Shown: positions 1 through 9,980 of the stretch, piece after piece
Layout: each line of letters begins with the position of its first letter
Numbering within the stretch: the stretch's first letter is position 1
From: an uncultured Erythrobacter sp.
GTDB taxonomy: Bacteria; Pseudomonadota; Alphaproteobacteria; Sphingomonadales; Sphingomonadaceae
Reading direction: 5' to 3'
Length of the DNA stretch: 64,000 nucleotides
Assembly: GCA_913055155.1 (NCBI GenBank)
Contig: CAJXJR010000003.1
Span: forward strand, 124,001-188,000
Made by a program: the position numbers and the translations under genes
The notes under the pieces: model-generated
What the model was told of the DNA's origin: nothing
Databases searched by the model: none
What the model saw: only the letters and a program-made list of their open reading frames with translations

Positions 1-59
1 GCAAGGCCGCCAAGGAAGTGAAGGCCCTGTGGAAATGGATGAAGAAGGCGCTGGCCTAA
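1..59 (+). CDS. 3' end of an unidentified gene (C-terminal 18 residues)
   Basis: The left edge cuts a plus-strand frame that stays open from base 3 to a TAA at 57-59. The visible tail is KAAKEVKALWKWMKKALA, basic and amphipathic. There is too little to name a family. The next gene starts about 40 bases downstream, so the two could be co-transcribed. That this is a real gene rests only on the open frame and codon style. Confidence 0.4.
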   Translation, partial: KAAKEVKALWKWMKKALA

Positions 60-101
60 CGCTGCTGGACTAACACCGCGCTTCTCGCCAGAACTCCCCG
101 G

Positions 102-1709
102 ATGGGGAGAGGATACGACTACATCGTCATCGGCGCGGGTTCGTCCGGCGCGGTGGTGGCCGCGCGGCTGAGCGAGGATCCGGCCATATCGGTGCTGCTG
201 GTGGAAGCGGGCGGGCCCAACCGCCACCCGCTGCAACTGATGCCGCTGGCCTTCCCGCGCGTGGCACTGGGCAATGTCGGCACCTGGCAGTTCGAAAGCG
301 AGCCCGAGCCTGCCCTCAATGGTCGCAGCCTGGGCTTGCCGCGCGGACGCACCTTGGGCGGCACCTCGTCGATCAACGCCATGATCGCGGTGCGCGGCAA
401 CCGGCGCGACTTCGACGACTGGGCCGCGGCGGGCCTCGACGGCTGGGCCTTCGACGACGTGCTGCCCTATTTCCGCAAGCTGGAAAGCCACTGGCGCGGC
501 GAGAGCGAATGGCATGGTGGCAACGGGCCTGTCGGTATCACGCGGATGCATGGGCCGGACTTGCTGTTCGAAGCCCACCGGGCAGCCGCCGAAATGGCCG
601 GCATTGCCTATTGCGAAGACCCCAATACCGCCGAACAGGATGGTATATCCCACATGGAATCGACCGTGTCCGGCGGTCGCCGCGCCAGCGCCTCGCGCGC
701 TTACCTCGACCCGGCGAAGGGGCGTCCCAACCTGACGGTGATGACCGACGCGCTGGTGACGCGCATCGTGGTGGAAAATGGCCGGGCAACGGGCATCGAA
801 GTCGCCAGGAATGGCGCGAGCGAGACGATCACCGCCGACAGCGAAGTGATCCTCAGCGCGGGCGCCTATGGCTCGCCGCAAGTGCTAATGCTGTCGGGCA
901 TCGGCAACCCCAACGAACTGCGCACCTTGGGAATCGACCCGGTGCATGCCCTGCCCGGCGTCGGTAGCGACCTGGCCGACCATCCGGTGGTGATCCACGA
1001 ATATGAACTCAAGGAAGACCTTGGCCTCACCCGCCACTTGCGCATCGACCGGGCAGCCATCGCTGCCGCGCGCTGGTTCCTGAATGGCAGCGGCCCCTTC
1101 GCTTACACCGGCACGCTCGCCAACGTCTTCATGCGCACCAGCCCGGAAGCAGACCGGCCCGACATGCAGCTGATGTGCCTGCCGATGAGCGGCAATGCAC
1201 GGCTGTGGGTGCCCGGCTTGCAGCGGAAACCGCAGTCTTACCTCTCGGTGCGCACCGGCTACCTGCCGCTGAAATCGCGCGGCTGGGTGAAGCTGCGCAG
1301 CGCCGACCCGCGCGATCCGCCGCGCATTTTCCTCAACATGTTCTCGGCGCCGGGAGACATGGCTGGGATGATCCGCTCGATCCGCCTGACACGCGAGATC
1401 TACGCGCAGGACCCGCTGGCCAGCCTGATAACGCAGGAGACCATGCCAGGCGAAGAGTTACAGAGCGATGCGCAGCTGGAGGCCTTCGTCCGTGAAAACG
1501 CCACCCACCGCGCGCATCCGGCCTGCTCGTGCCGCATGGGCCTGGACGAAGGCGCTGTAGTGGATGCCCAGCTACGCGTGCACGGGATAGAAGGTTTGCG
1601 CGTCGCCGATGCCAGCGTGATGCCCGCCCTTCCGCGCGGCAACCCCAACCTTGCCTGCATGATGATCGGCGAGAAGCTGGCCGACCTTATCCTTCGCCAT
1701 CGGGCATAG
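102..1709 (+). CDS. GMC-family FAD-dependent oxidoreductase (choline/alcohol dehydrogenase-like)
   Basis: A flavoprotein of 535 residues, the usual length for bacterial glucose-methanol-choline oxidoreductases, which oxidise alcohols to aldehydes. The N-terminus carries the ADP-binding GAGSSG at residues 11-16, and GGTSSINAM near residue 90 is the GMC signature that contacts FAD. The C-terminus has the catalytic pair, His472 in AHPACSCRMG and Asn514 in RGNPNL. There is no signal peptide, so it is probably cytoplasmic. The start is fixed by the lack of another start codon before the Rossmann strand; no clear ribosome site precedes it. The substrate cannot be told from sequence: choline, alkyl or aryl alcohols are all possible. 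It is convergent with the next gene, whose stop lies inside its 3' end. Confidence 0.88.
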   Translation: MGRGYDYIVIGAGSSGAVVAARLSEDPAISVLLVEAGGPNRHPLQLMPLAFPRVALGNVGTWQFESEPEPALNGRSLGLPRGRTLGGTSSINAMIAVRGNRRDFDDWAAAGLDGWAFDDVLPYFRKLESHWRGESEWHGGNGPVGITRMHGPDLLFEAHRAAAEMAGIAYCEDPNTAEQDGISHMESTVSGGRRASASRAYLDPAKGRPNLTVMTDALVTRIVVENGRATGIEVARNGASETITADSEVILSAGAYGSPQVLMLSGIGNPNELRTLGIDPVHALPGVGSDLADHPVVIHEYELKEDLGLTRHLRIDRAAIAAARWFLNGSGPFAYTGTLANVFMRTSPEADRPDMQLMCLPMSGNARLWVPGLQRKPQSYLSVRTGYLPLKSRGWVKLRSADPRDPPRIFLNMFSAPGDMAGMIRSIRLTREIYAQDPLASLITQETMPGEELQSDAQLEAFVRENATHRAHPACSCRMGLDEGAVVDAQLRVHGIEGLRVADASVMPALPRGNPNLACMMIGEKLADLILRHRA

Positions 1710-2118
1710 CAGGGGGCTCCGGCACCCACACCGCGCCCTTTATGTAGCGGATCAGGCCATTATCGCTGAGCAGGTAGTGGATGTAGAACTCCACTGGCAC
1801 GCTGACGCCCACAGGCACCGGCGTCATCCCCGGATAGCCGCGCCTGTCCAGCTCCTCCTGCGACAATTCCTTAAGCCCGGTAAAATGGATGACCACGTTG
1901 GCAACGAAACCCTGCTTGCCGGGAAAGAACTCCTTGAACTCCACTTCCTCGCGGCAGAATTCGTGGAAGAAGCGATAGAAATCGCGGAAAGCCGCCTTGC
2001 CGCGCACGGCGAATCCGGCGTTCTCCAGCACGAAATCGTCGGTGAAGAAGGTTTCGAGCGTGTCGTAGTCCTGCGCGTTGAAGGCCTCGATATAGCGGTG
2101 ATAGTCGGTCTCGTTCAT
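1687..2118 (-). CDS. NTF2-like / SnoaL-type protein
   Basis: A 143-residue protein starting MNETDYHRYIEAFNA, with the cone-shaped NTF2/ketosteroid-isomerase pattern. It has an N-terminal helix pair, then the FFTDDFVLENAG strand, then LYS/ARG-poor aromatic strands (FYRFFHEF, VEFYIHYLL) that line a small-ligand pocket. Members are isomerases, cyclases or ligand-binding proteins; none is assigned here. It converges with the GMC oxidoreductase with a 23-base 3' overlap and is divergent from rpiB, sharing a spacer of about 95 bases. The ATG at 2118 is chosen because the frame upstream of it reads through low-complexity sequence antisense to rpiB and does not continue the fold. Confidence 0.72.
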   Translation of the reverse strand: MNETDYHRYIEAFNAQDYDTLETFFTDDFVLENAGFAVRGKAAFRDFYRFFHEFCREEVEFKEFFPGKQGFVANVVIHFTGLKELSQEELDRRGYPGMTPVPVGVSVPVEFYIHYLLSDNGLIRYIKGAVWVPEPPAMPDGEG

Positions 2119-2214
2119 GCGGCGGTACGCTACAGCCACGCTTGTGGGGGAGAAAGGCTTTTTGTGGGCCTTTTCGGGTGGCGAACTTGGTCCCCCGGCA
2201 CTATGTGCGTGCCC

Positions 2215-2649
2215 ATGAAGATTGCCATTGCCTCCGATCACGCCGCTTTCGACCTCAAGGCCGAACTGCGGGAGTGGCTTGTCGACGCAGGACACGAAGT
2301 CGCCGACCTCGGCACCGATACCACCGATTCTGTCGATTATCCCGATTACGGTTACAAGCTGGCCGAGGTGGTCGCCGAAGGCACGGTGGAGCGCGGCATT
2401 GCACTGTGCGGCTCGGGCATCGGCATCTCGATGTCCGCCAATCGCAACCCGGCGGTGCGCTGCGCGCTGGTTTCCGAACCGCTTTCCGCAAGGCTCTGCC
2501 GCGAGCACAACGATGCCAACATCATCGCCATGGGCGCCCGCCTGATCGGCCCCGACATGGCCAAAGCCTGTATTGAAGCCTTCCTTGAAACGGAGTTCGC
2601 TGGTGGGCGCCATCAGCGCCGTGTCGACAAGCTGTCCAACCCGTCCTGA
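2215..2649 (+). CDS. rpiB: ribose-5-phosphate isomerase B
   Basis: Interconverts ribose 5-phosphate and ribulose 5-phosphate in the pentose phosphate pathway. The 144-residue product is typical for RpiB/LacAB proteins. It opens [15 protein letters not shown], where Asp8-His9 bind the sugar phosphate. [14 protein letters not shown] carries catalytic Cys65, and the [12 protein letters not shown] segment is the other family hallmark. An in-frame ATG at 2203 would add four residues (MCVP); the 2215 start matches the family N-terminus. The gene is followed by glyA after 10 bases, so they are probably one operon supplying pentose and one-carbon metabolism. Confidence 0.95.
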   Translation: MKIAIASDHAAFDLKAELREWLVDAGHEVADLGTDTTDSVDYPDYGYKLAEVVAEGTVERGIALCGSGIGISMSANRNPAVRCALVSEPLSARLCREHNDANIIAMGARLIGPDMAKACIEAFLETEFAGGRHQRRVDKLSNPS

Positions 2650-2659
2650 AAGACCTGAC

Positions 2660-3976
<1,317 letters not shown>

Positions 3977-3979
3977 GTG

Positions 3980-4201
3980 ATGACCGATCCGAACAAGCCG
4001 ATCGACAATCGCATCCTGGTCGACGCCGTCGACGAGGTGAAGGCCATGGGCAAGGATGGCATGCACCATCCGTCGTCCAAACCTGTGCTGACCGGCGCTG
4101 CCGTTGGCGCCGCGGCGGGCTGGGTGCTGCCGGTCGTCGGCCCAGTCCTGGGCGGCCTCGCCGGTGCGGGCTTCATGCTCTACAAGCGGATCCGGCCCTG
4201 A
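3980..4201 (+). CDS. small Gly/Ala-rich membrane-associated protein, function unknown
   Basis: A 73-residue protein between glyA and nrdR. The N-terminal half is polar (MTDPNKPIDNRILVDAVDEV). The C-terminal half, about residues 38-68, is a glycine- and alanine-rich hydrophobic stretch broken by VVGPVLGG and ending YKRIRP, so it could be a hairpin or single membrane segment. The start is ATG 3980, with GGAGG six bases upstream inside the end of glyA; a GTG one codon earlier is possible. It ends three bases before nrdR. I recognise no family; the position suggests passive co-expression. Confidence 0.65.
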   Translation: MTDPNKPIDNRILVDAVDEVKAMGKDGMHHPSSKPVLTGAAVGAAAGWVLPVVGPVLGGLAGAGFMLYKRIRP

Positions 4202-4204
4202 TCG

Positions 4205-4690
4205 ATGCGCTGCCCTTTCTGCGCGCATGATGACAGCCAGGTAAAGGACTCGCGCCCCACCGAGGATAACACCGCGATCCGCCGCCGCCGCCAGTGCGAA
4301 GGTTGCGGCGCGCGCTTCACCACGTTCGAGCGGGTGCAGCTGCGCGATGTCACCGTGGTGAAATCCGCTGCCGACGGAACCCCAGTTCGCCGCGAAAGCT
4401 TCGACCGCTCGAAGATAGAGCAATCGGTGGCGCTAGCTTGCCGCAAGCGCGGGATCGAACAGGAACGGATCGACCAGCTCGTGTCCGGCATCCAGCGGCA
4501 GGTGGAGACCATGGGCGAAAGCGAAATCCCCTCCGCCCGTATCGGTGAAATGGTGATGGAAGGGCTGCGTCAACTCGACTCCGTGGCCTACATCCGTTTT
4601 GCAAGCGTCTACCGCGATTTCTCCGAAGCACGCGATTTCGAGGAATTTGCCAGCACCGTGCAGCAGGCGGGCTCCGATGGCGGAAGCTGA
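4205..4690 (+). CDS. nrdR: transcriptional repressor NrdR
   Basis: Zinc-ribbon/ATP-cone repressor of ribonucleotide reductase genes, responding to dATP/ATP. The 161-residue protein has the four zinc cysteines Cys3, Cys6, Cys31 and Cys34 (MRCPFC and CEGCGARF), a basic stretch RRRR between them, and an ATP-cone from about 48 to 140 ([20 protein letters not shown] onward). Length and motifs match the family exactly. Its last 14 bases overlap the start of trmJ, indicating translational coupling. No NrdR box is expected or seen here; its targets lie elsewhere. Confidence 0.96.
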   Translation: MRCPFCAHDDSQVKDSRPTEDNTAIRRRRQCEGCGARFTTFERVQLRDVTVVKSAADGTPVRRESFDRSKIEQSVALACRKRGIEQERIDQLVSGIQRQVETMGESEIPSARIGEMVMEGLRQLDSVAYIRFASVYRDFSEARDFEEFASTVQQAGSDGGS

Positions 4691-5414
4691 GGACAGCCAG
4701 CCCGTCATCGTGCTGGTCCGCCCGCAGCTGGGCGAGAACATCGGCAAGGCGGCGCGCGCCATGCTGAATTTCGGGCTGACGGAGATGCGGCTGGTGTCGC
4801 CGCGCGATGGCTGGCCCAATCCTTCCGCGGGGCCTGCTGCGGCAGGCGCGGACGTGGTGCTGGAACGCGCCAGGGTCTTCGAGACCACTGCCGAGGCCGT
4901 GGCCGACTGCGCCCATGTCTATGCCACCACGGTGCGCAAGCGCGGGGTGACCAAGCCGGTGCAGACCCCGGAACAGGCCGCTCGCGACATTCCGCAATTG
5001 CCGGGTCGCAGCGCCGTGCTGTTCGGCCCCGAACGCTCCGGTCTGGAAACCGAGGACGTGGCGCTGGCCCGCACCATCATTACCGCGCCGATCAACCCTG
5101 ACTTTGGCTCGCTCAACCTCGCGCAAGCGGTGATCCTGGTGGCTTACGAGCTATCCAAGCACCGCGACCTGGCGGTTCCCACGCAGGAAGAGCTGCTGCC
5201 CCCTGCCCCGCAGGACGAGCTCGACGGGCTGATCGCGCACCTTGAACGCATGCTGGAGCCAAAGGGCTATTTCCTGCCCGAAACCCGTGCCGAGGCCACG
5301 CGACGAACCTTGCGCGGCGTGCTGACCAAGCCGGGCTGGAACCACCTCGAAGTGCGCACGCTGCGCGGCGTACTTTCCTCGCTGGAGCGCAAGCCGCGCG
5401 ACGCTACTGACTAA
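4677..5414 (+). CDS. trmJ: tRNA (cytidine/uridine-32-2'-O)-methyltransferase TrmJ-like (SpoU/SPOUT family)
   Basis: SAM-dependent RNA 2'-O-ribose methyltransferase. The N-terminal part has the SPOUT motif 1 block [17 protein letters not shown]. Motif 2 is [15 protein letters not shown] and motif 3 is [13 protein letters not shown], which form the trefoil-knot cofactor site. A C-terminal helical extension of about 80 residues with [16 protein letters not shown] is typical of TrmJ/LasT proteins. The gene starts inside nrdR and ends the rpiB-glyA-nrdR run. TrmJ is the best match by length (245 aa) and motif; a related rRNA methyltransferase cannot be excluded. Confidence 0.85.
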   Translation: MAEAEDSQPVIVLVRPQLGENIGKAARAMLNFGLTEMRLVSPRDGWPNPSAGPAAAGADVVLERARVFETTAEAVADCAHVYATTVRKRGVTKPVQTPEQAARDIPQLPGRSAVLFGPERSGLETEDVALARTIITAPINPDFGSLNLAQAVILVAYELSKHRDLAVPTQEELLPPAPQDELDGLIAHLERMLEPKGYFLPETRAEATRRTLRGVLTKPGWNHLEVRTLRGVLSSLERKPRDATD

Positions 5415-5419
5415 TAAAC

Positions 5420-5448
5420 GTGACATTTTCTCCCCTCCCGTGTTATGG
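5420..5448 (+). promoter_or_regulatory. putative sigma-70 promoter for the small secreted protein
   Basis: GTGACA at 5420-5425 and TTATGG at 5443-5448 are separated by exactly 17 bases, immediately after the trmJ stop and 26 bases before the next start codon. A strong ribosome site (AGGAGGGG) follows. Both hexamers deviate from consensus. Confidence 0.35.
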
Positions 5449-5474
5449 ACAAAGTCAAGGAGGAGGGGAAAACA

Positions 5475-5816
5475 ATGAAATTCCACCTGATTGCCGCGAC
5501 CGCCTTGCTTGTCGGTAGTACCGCCGTGCTGGCGCAGGAAGCCGAAGACAATGAAGCGCGCGATGCAGAAGCGACGGCCGCAGCCGCGTCGCAGGCAGAG
5601 GAAGACGCCCCTTCCGCAGAAGAACTGGCGCGCGGCGAGGAAGTGGTCTGCCGCCGCGAACGCGTGACCGGATCGCGCGTCCGCGTGCGCGAAACCTGCA
5701 TGACCCGCAACGAGTGGAACGGCGTGGAAGCCCGCACGCGTGACGGCCTGAACCGCATGGCCAGCGGCGCTGCCGGCGGCGTCGCCTGCACGCAGGATCA
5801 ATTCGGCGGCTGCTGA
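5475..5816 (+). CDS. small secreted protein of unknown function with one Cys pair motif
   Basis: A 113-residue protein with a clear signal peptide (MKFHLIAATALLVGSTAVLA, cleaved before QEAED). A low-complexity Ala/Glu-rich linker follows to about residue 60, then a conserved-looking core, VVCRRERVTGSRVRVRETC and NEWNGVEART. Similar short C-x(n)-TGSR-x(n)-C-x(n)-EW proteins are frequent in sphingomonads, but no function is known to me. The start is ATG 5475 with AGGAGGGG (5461-5468) seven bases upstream, an unusually strong site. It is probably periplasmic and monocistronic. Confidence 0.75.
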   Translation: MKFHLIAATALLVGSTAVLAQEAEDNEARDAEATAAAASQAEEDAPSAEELARGEEVVCRRERVTGSRVRVRETCMTRNEWNGVEARTRDGLNRMASGAAGGVACTQDQFGGC

Positions 5817-5831
5817 CACGCCCCACACCCC

Positions 5832-5859
5832 TTGACTTACGCGCGCGCACGGCTAAATG
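5832..5859 (+). promoter_or_regulatory. putative rpsD promoter
   Basis: TTGACT at 5832-5837 and TAAATG at 5854-5859 are separated by 16 bases, the first good -35/-10 pair after the secreted-protein gene. It would give rpsD a leader of about 120 bases. Assignment is by eye. Confidence 0.45.
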
Positions 5860-5906
5860 CGCGCCTTCGCTGAAATTGGCTCCGCACCCCGGTGAAGCGG
5901 TAGCCG

Positions 5907-5965
5907 CGCCTGTCGGATGGTCAGGCGGTGCGATGCCGGGTTGAATGGCCATCACTGGGATGGTC
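5907..5965 (+). promoter_or_regulatory. rpsD 5' leader with two stem-loops
   Basis: Two hairpins fall in the rpsD leader. CGCCTG (5907-5912) pairs with CAGGCG (5922-5927) over a 9-base loop. GGCCAT (5947-5952) pairs with ATGGTC (5960-5965) over a 7-base loop, ending 22 bases before the start codon. Ribosomal protein S4 regulates its own synthesis through mRNA structures in several bacterial groups, so a role in autoregulation is possible; it is inference here. Confidence 0.3.
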
Positions 5966-5987
5966 CAGCAAATGAAGGAAGTGAATC

Positions 5988-6602
5988 ATGTCGAAGCGCA
6001 CGCGCGCCAAGCACAAACTCGACCGCCGGATGGGCGAAAACATCTGGGGTCGTCCCAATTCCCCGGTGAACAAGCGTTCCTACGGCCCCGGCCAGCACGG
6101 CCAGCGCCGCAAGGGCAAGATGTCGGACTTCGGCCTGCAGCTGCGCGCCAAGCAGAAGCTGAAGGGCTACTACGGCGACGTCACCGAAAAGCAGTTCCGC
6201 GCCACCTACAAGGATGCCACCCGCATGAAGGGTGATACCGGCCAGAACCTGATCGGCCTGCTCGAGCGCCGCCTGGACATGATCGTTTACCGCGCCAAGT
6301 TCGCGCCGACGATCTTCGCTGCCCGCCAGATCGTGAACCACGGCCACATCAAGGTGAATGGCGTGAAGTGCAACATCCCGTCGCGCCGCTGCGACGTGGG
6401 CGACGTGATCTCGCTGGGTGACAAGGCCAAGGAAATGGCCCTGATCATCGAAGCGCAGAGCCTGCCCGAGCGCGAAGTGCCCGACTATGTCGCCCAGGAA
6501 GGCAACGATTCGGTCACCTTCACCCGCGTGCCCACGCTGGACGAAGTGCCCTACCCGGTGCAGATGGAACCGAACCTGGTGGTCGAGTTCTACTCGCGCT
6601 GA
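5988..6602 (+). CDS. rpsD: 30S ribosomal protein S4
   Basis: Primary 16S rRNA-binding protein that nucleates small-subunit assembly. 204 residues. N-terminal [20 protein letters not shown] is typical of the alphaproteobacterial form. The C-terminal S4 RNA-binding domain, about residues 94-160, contains [20 protein letters not shown] and [10 protein letters not shown]. Start ATG 5988 has a GAAGGAAG ribosome site. As in many alphaproteobacteria it stands alone, outside the alpha operon, with its own promoter region and a strong terminator. Confidence 0.98.
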   Translation: MSKRTRAKHKLDRRMGENIWGRPNSPVNKRSYGPGQHGQRRKGKMSDFGLQLRAKQKLKGYYGDVTEKQFRATYKDATRMKGDTGQNLIGLLERRLDMIVYRAKFAPTIFAARQIVNHGHIKVNGVKCNIPSRRCDVGDVISLGDKAKEMALIIEAQSLPEREVPDYVAQEGNDSVTFTRVPTLDEVPYPVQMEPNLVVEFYSR

Positions 6603-6628
6603 TCGGTTTGGCGATTACGAATTCAGGA

Positions 6629-6655
6629 GGGCGGCCTTGCGGGGCCGCCCTTTTC
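6629..6655 (+). terminator. rho-independent terminator of rpsD
   Basis: Eight-base-pair GC stem GGGCGGCC (6629-6636) / GGCCGCCC (6643-6650) with a six-base loop, followed directly by TTTT, 27 bases after the rpsD stop. Confidence 0.9.
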
Positions 6656-6851
6656 GTATGTGCGCGCGGCGTGCTGCCGGTCGCTAATGTGGAGCACGTG
6701 GAGCACTGTCCTGATGCAAATTCCCTGCCCCATGCGCAGGGGGGCGGGACGAGCGCCGAAAATAGCCGCCAAAAGGGCCTGCCGGACAGTGTGAAAGAGC
6801 CGCCAGGCGCCCTGCCCGTCGCCGCTGGTTGTAGGAAAGGCCGCGCGCCGC
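6656..6851. other. intergenic stretch between convergent rpsD and tsdA-like gene
   Basis: No coding frame of convincing style. It contains a perfect tandem pair of GTGGAGCAC (6689-6697 and 6698-6706) and a GC hairpin CCCTGC/GCAGGG near 6724-6742 that might terminate the minus-strand operon. Nothing else is recognised. Confidence 0.4.
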
Positions 6852-7859
6852 TTAAGGTACGCCGTCGCCCAGCAAGTCTCCATCGATCACCTGGCCGTAG
6901 AAATCGCCCGAGGCATGGTGCCGCTCGCGCGCCTGCTCGATGGTGATGCCCTGCTGGAACTGGCGCGGATCGGGCGGGCGTTCGTGGCTGTCGACAAAGG
7001 CGGCGACATCCCAGGCCTGCTGGTCGGTCAGGCTCATGCCATTGCCGAACGGCATGTTGGCCTTGATGAAGCCCGCCGCATTGGCCAGGCGCGACATGCC
7101 CGCGCCCCAGTTGTAGGACTTGTCCCCCCACAGCGGCGGGAAGGCATAGGTGCCATCGGGCGCCAGTTGCCCTTCCCCGTTGTCGCCGTGGCACAGCGCG
7201 CATTGTTCGGCATAGATCGTGGCGCCGCGAGCGATGTCATAGCCGCCGGCGGGCATGTCCACGTCCATGAAGCCGCGCTGCTCGAAGGCGATGCCCGTGG
7301 GCGCGCCGGTGGCGAGGAAGGCAAAGTAGGCCATGAAGTCGCGGTAGATATCGTGCCCCGCAGGTGGCGGCACACCGGCAGGCGAGGCCGAAGCATTCAT
7401 GGAGTAGATGAAACAGCCCATGATCCGGTCTTCCATGGTGTTGATGCGGTCGTTCTTGCGCCGGTATTCGGGGAACATCGCCGCTGCCGCCCACATCGGC
7501 GCAGAATTGGGATCGCGCCCGCCATCGAGGTGGCAATTGCTGCACACCAGCCCGCTGCCGACGAACTCGCGTGCATGTTCCCCGGTATTGGTGAACAGCG
7601 CCTGCCCGCGCCGGATCGAATCGCCCAGCGGCCCATCGGGAATGGCGGAATCGGGCGGCGGGGTGAATCCTGCGGTCGAAGCCATTGCCGGCGCTTCAGG
7701 CGCGGGCGCTTCGCCCTCTGGCGAGGTGTCGTCCGAACCGAACAGGAAGATCGCCCCCCATGTGGCCGAAAGGGCCACGAAAAACACCAGCAAGAGCTGC
7801 GTGATGCGCAGCTTGCGGCGGGTGGGCGTGCTTTCCACGCTAGGGTCTTCGCTCTCCAT
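6852..7859 (-). CDS. membrane-anchored dihaem cytochrome c, TsdA-like (thiosulfate dehydrogenase family)
   Basis: 335 residues with a cytoplasmic N-tail, one membrane anchor (about 18-40, LRITQLLLVFFVALSATWGA), an Ala/Pro/Glu linker and two haem c domains. Haem 1 is CSNCH at 106-110 and haem 2 is CALCH at 220-224. A cysteine in RIMGCF (Cys149) sits about 40 residues after the first haem, and a Lys/Met pair (K266, M269 in KANMP) sits 42-45 after the second. In TsdA the distal ligands are Cys for haem 1 and Lys/Met for haem 2, so the spacing fits. TsdA joins two thiosulfates to tetrathionate, but related enzymes exist. ATG 7859 is chosen over a TTG at 7895 that overlaps the tgt stop. It is last in the minus-strand run. 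Confidence 0.75.
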   Translation of the reverse strand: MESEDPSVESTPTRRKLRITQLLLVFFVALSATWGAIFLFGSDDTSPEGEAPAPEAPAMASTAGFTPPPDSAIPDGPLGDSIRRGQALFTNTGEHAREFVGSGLVCSNCHLDGGRDPNSAPMWAAAAMFPEYRRKNDRINTMEDRIMGCFIYSMNASASPAGVPPPAGHDIYRDFMAYFAFLATGAPTGIAFEQRGFMDVDMPAGGYDIARGATIYAEQCALCHGDNGEGQLAPDGTYAFPPLWGDKSYNWGAGMSRLANAAGFIKANMPFGNGMSLTDQQAWDVAAFVDSHERPPDPRQFQQGITIEQARERHHASGDFYGQVIDGDLLGDGVP

Positions 7860-7891
7860 CCATAAACGCTGCCACGAATTGCCCCCGTGCC

Positions 7892-9028
7892 TCAAGCACC
7901 AAGATAGTCGTGGCGGAAATCCCTGGCGAAAGCGGCCAGGCGTCCTTCGGCAATGGCATCGCGCAAGGCCTGCATCAGCTGCTGGTAGAAACTGAGGTTA
8001 TGCTCGGTCAGCAGCATGGCACCCAGCATTTCGCCCGACTTCTGCAAGTGGTGCAGGTAGGCGCGGGAATACCTGGCGCAGGTGGGGCAGCTGCAGCGTT
8101 CGTCCAGCGGCGAAAGGTCCTCCGCATGGCGCGCGTTGCGCAGGTTGAGCGGGCCGTTCCAGGTAAAGGCCTGCCCGTTGCGGCCGGAACGGGTGGGCAG
8201 CACGCAGTCGAACATATCGACCCCACGCTCCACCGCACCGACCAGGTCGTCGGGCTTGCCCACGCCCATCAGGTAACGCGGCGCGTCCTCGGGCAGCATG
8301 CCTGGCGCATAGTCGAGAACGCCGAACATCGCTTCCTGCCCCTCGCCCACGGCAAGGCCGCCGATGGCGTATCCGTCGAAACCGATTTCCCGCAGCGCCT
8401 CTGCCGAACGGGCGCGCAGCCCCTGGTCCAGGGCGCCCTGCTGGATGCCGAACAGCGCGCTGTTCGCGGCATGCTCTTCGCCTGCATCGAAAGCATCGCG
8501 GCTGCGCTTCGCCCAGCGCATGGAAAGCTCCATGCTCGCCTCGATCTCGGCCAGGGGACGATCCGCGCGCGGGCACTCGTCGAAGCACATCACGATATCG
8601 CTGCCCAGCAGGCGCTGGATTTCCATGCTGCGTTCGGGGCTGAGCATGTGCTTCGAGCCATCGATATGGCTGCGGAATTCCACGCCGTCCTCGGTCAGCT
8701 TGCGCAGTTCGCTGAGGCTCATCACCTGGTAGCCGCCACTGTCGGTCAGGATCGGGCGATCCCAGCGCATGAACTTGTGCAAGCCCCCCAGCCTCGCCAC
8801 TCGCTCCGCACCCGGACGCAGCATCAGGTGGTAGGTGTTGCCAAGGATGATGTCGGCGCCCGTCGCACGCACGTCCTCGGGCTTCATTGCCTTTACCGTG
8901 GCCGCCGTGCCCACCGGCATGAAGGCAGGCGTGCGGATGGTGCCGCGGCGCATGGCGATCTCGCCCGTGCGCGCCTTGCCGTCGGTTGCCTTGACGGTGA
9001 ACTGGAAGCGGGGAGCGTCAGAAGCCAT
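7892..9028 (-). CDS. tgt: tRNA-guanine transglycosylase (queuine tRNA-ribosyltransferase)
   Basis: Exchanges guanine-34 of GUN-anticodon tRNAs for preQ1 in queuosine synthesis. 378 residues. Asp96 in [10 protein letters not shown] and the nucleophile Asp274 in [10 protein letters not shown] are in place, as are the zinc ligands Cys312, Cys314, Cys317 (RCSCPTC) and His343. The (A)ATG at 9028 lies inside the end of the DUF481 gene (11-base overlap), so translation is probably coupled. queA, the next enzyme of the pathway, is 2.7 kb upstream on the same strand, separated by an ABC exporter and an outer-membrane protein gene. Confidence 0.97.
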   Translation of the reverse strand: MASDAPRFQFTVKATDGKARTGEIAMRRGTIRTPAFMPVGTAATVKAMKPEDVRATGADIILGNTYHLMLRPGAERVARLGGLHKFMRWDRPILTDSGGYQVMSLSELRKLTEDGVEFRSHIDGSKHMLSPERSMEIQRLLGSDIVMCFDECPRADRPLAEIEASMELSMRWAKRSRDAFDAGEEHAANSALFGIQQGALDQGLRARSAEALREIGFDGYAIGGLAVGEGQEAMFGVLDYAPGMLPEDAPRYLMGVGKPDDLVGAVERGVDMFDCVLPTRSGRNGQAFTWNGPLNLRNARHAEDLSPLDERCSCPTCARYSRAYLHHLQKSGEMLGAMLLTEHNLSFYQQLMQALRDAIAEGRLAAFARDFRHDYLGA

Positions 9029-9962
9029 AGACAAGCGTGAAGCGGGTCAGGGTGTCGGTGCTCACCGCGCCGACCGGCGGGTTGCTGTCGTATTCGATGG
9101 TCCACGAAAGCCGTGCGCTCAGCGCATCGGTCAGGCCCGCCTCGAGGCCCGTCGTGGCCGTCAGGCTGGTGTTGGCACTGTCGACGATCAGCAGCGCCTC
9201 GCCCCCCGTTTCCACGGTGGAATTGGCATCCTGCGTCAACTTGATGTTGTCGGAGATATCCCAGTCGAAATCGACGCCGAACAGCGCGGCAAGGCGGCTG
9301 GAATCGGTGCCGTCGGTGAACTGGGTGACGCGGTAGGCCGGGCCCGCCTTGACCGACAGTTCCATGGTCTCCGTATCGACCAGCTTGTAGCCGATGCCGC
9401 CAGACAGCGAATACCGCGAGGAATAGCCTTGCAGCCGGTCGCGCTCGTACTGCGCCAGCCCGAAAGCGAAGAGGCGCGGATTGATCTGGTAGTGCGGCTC
9501 GTAGCGGGCAAGGAACTGCTCGCGCGATGTCACACCGTTCTGGCGACGATAGTCGGCGGTGACGCGCAGGTTGTGTTCCCAGTCGATCCCTTCGCGTTCC
9601 AGTTCCAGCGCGGCGGTGACGCCGAATTCGTCGCTGTTGCCGCTGGACTGGAAGGCGCCGATCTGGCCCTGGCCGCTCCAGTGATCGAGCAGGCCCGCCT
9701 GGCGGATCTCTTCCTCTTCGCGGGCGGCCTCGACGGCAGCCAGTTCGGCCAGTTCGGCCTGGTAAGCGTTCCAGATCGCGTCGATCTCGGCTGCATCGTC
9801 GGGAAAGGCCGTGCGCGCGGTGGCGACGACGGCTTCGACCTGTTCGGCATCGCCGCTGGCAATGGCGGCATCGATCATGGTGCGCGCGGCTTCGGGCAAT
9901 TCGGCAGCGGCAGGCGCGCCAAGCAGCAGCAGGGGGGCGGCAAGAATGGGCAATTTCGTCAT
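9018..9962 (-). CDS. DUF481 family outer-membrane protein (YdiY-like)
   Basis: 314 residues. A signal peptide ([20 protein letters not shown]) precedes a charged, helical periplasmic segment (about 20-95, rich in Ala/Glu). A C-terminal beta-barrel-like domain has alternating aromatic strands ([32 protein letters not shown]) and ends in the outer-membrane C-terminal phenylalanine (FTLVYGF). DUF481 proteins are described as salt-induced outer-membrane proteins; function is otherwise unknown. The start ATG 9962 is preferred because it begins the signal sequence. It sits between tgt and an ABC-2 exporter and could act with either. Confidence 0.82.
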   Translation of the reverse strand: MTKLPILAAPLLLLGAPAAAELPEAARTMIDAAIASGDAEQVEAVVATARTAFPDDAAEIDAIWNAYQAELAELAAVEAAREEEEIRQAGLLDHWSGQGQIGAFQSSGNSDEFGVTAALELEREGIDWEHNLRVTADYRRQNGVTSREQFLARYEPHYQINPRLFAFGLAQYERDRLQGYSSRYSLSGGIGYKLVDTETMELSVKAGPAYRVTQFTDGTDSSRLAALFGVDFDWDISDNIKLTQDANSTVETGGEALLIVDSANTSLTATTGLEAGLTDALSARLSWTIEYDSNPPVGAVSTDTLTRFTLVYGF

Positions 9963-9980
9963 GGCCGCCCCGCTAGCCAA

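Noticed and set aside
6689-6706. Tandem GTGGAGCAC pair as a repeat array
   Set aside because: Only two copies and no further units or associated genes; likely chance.
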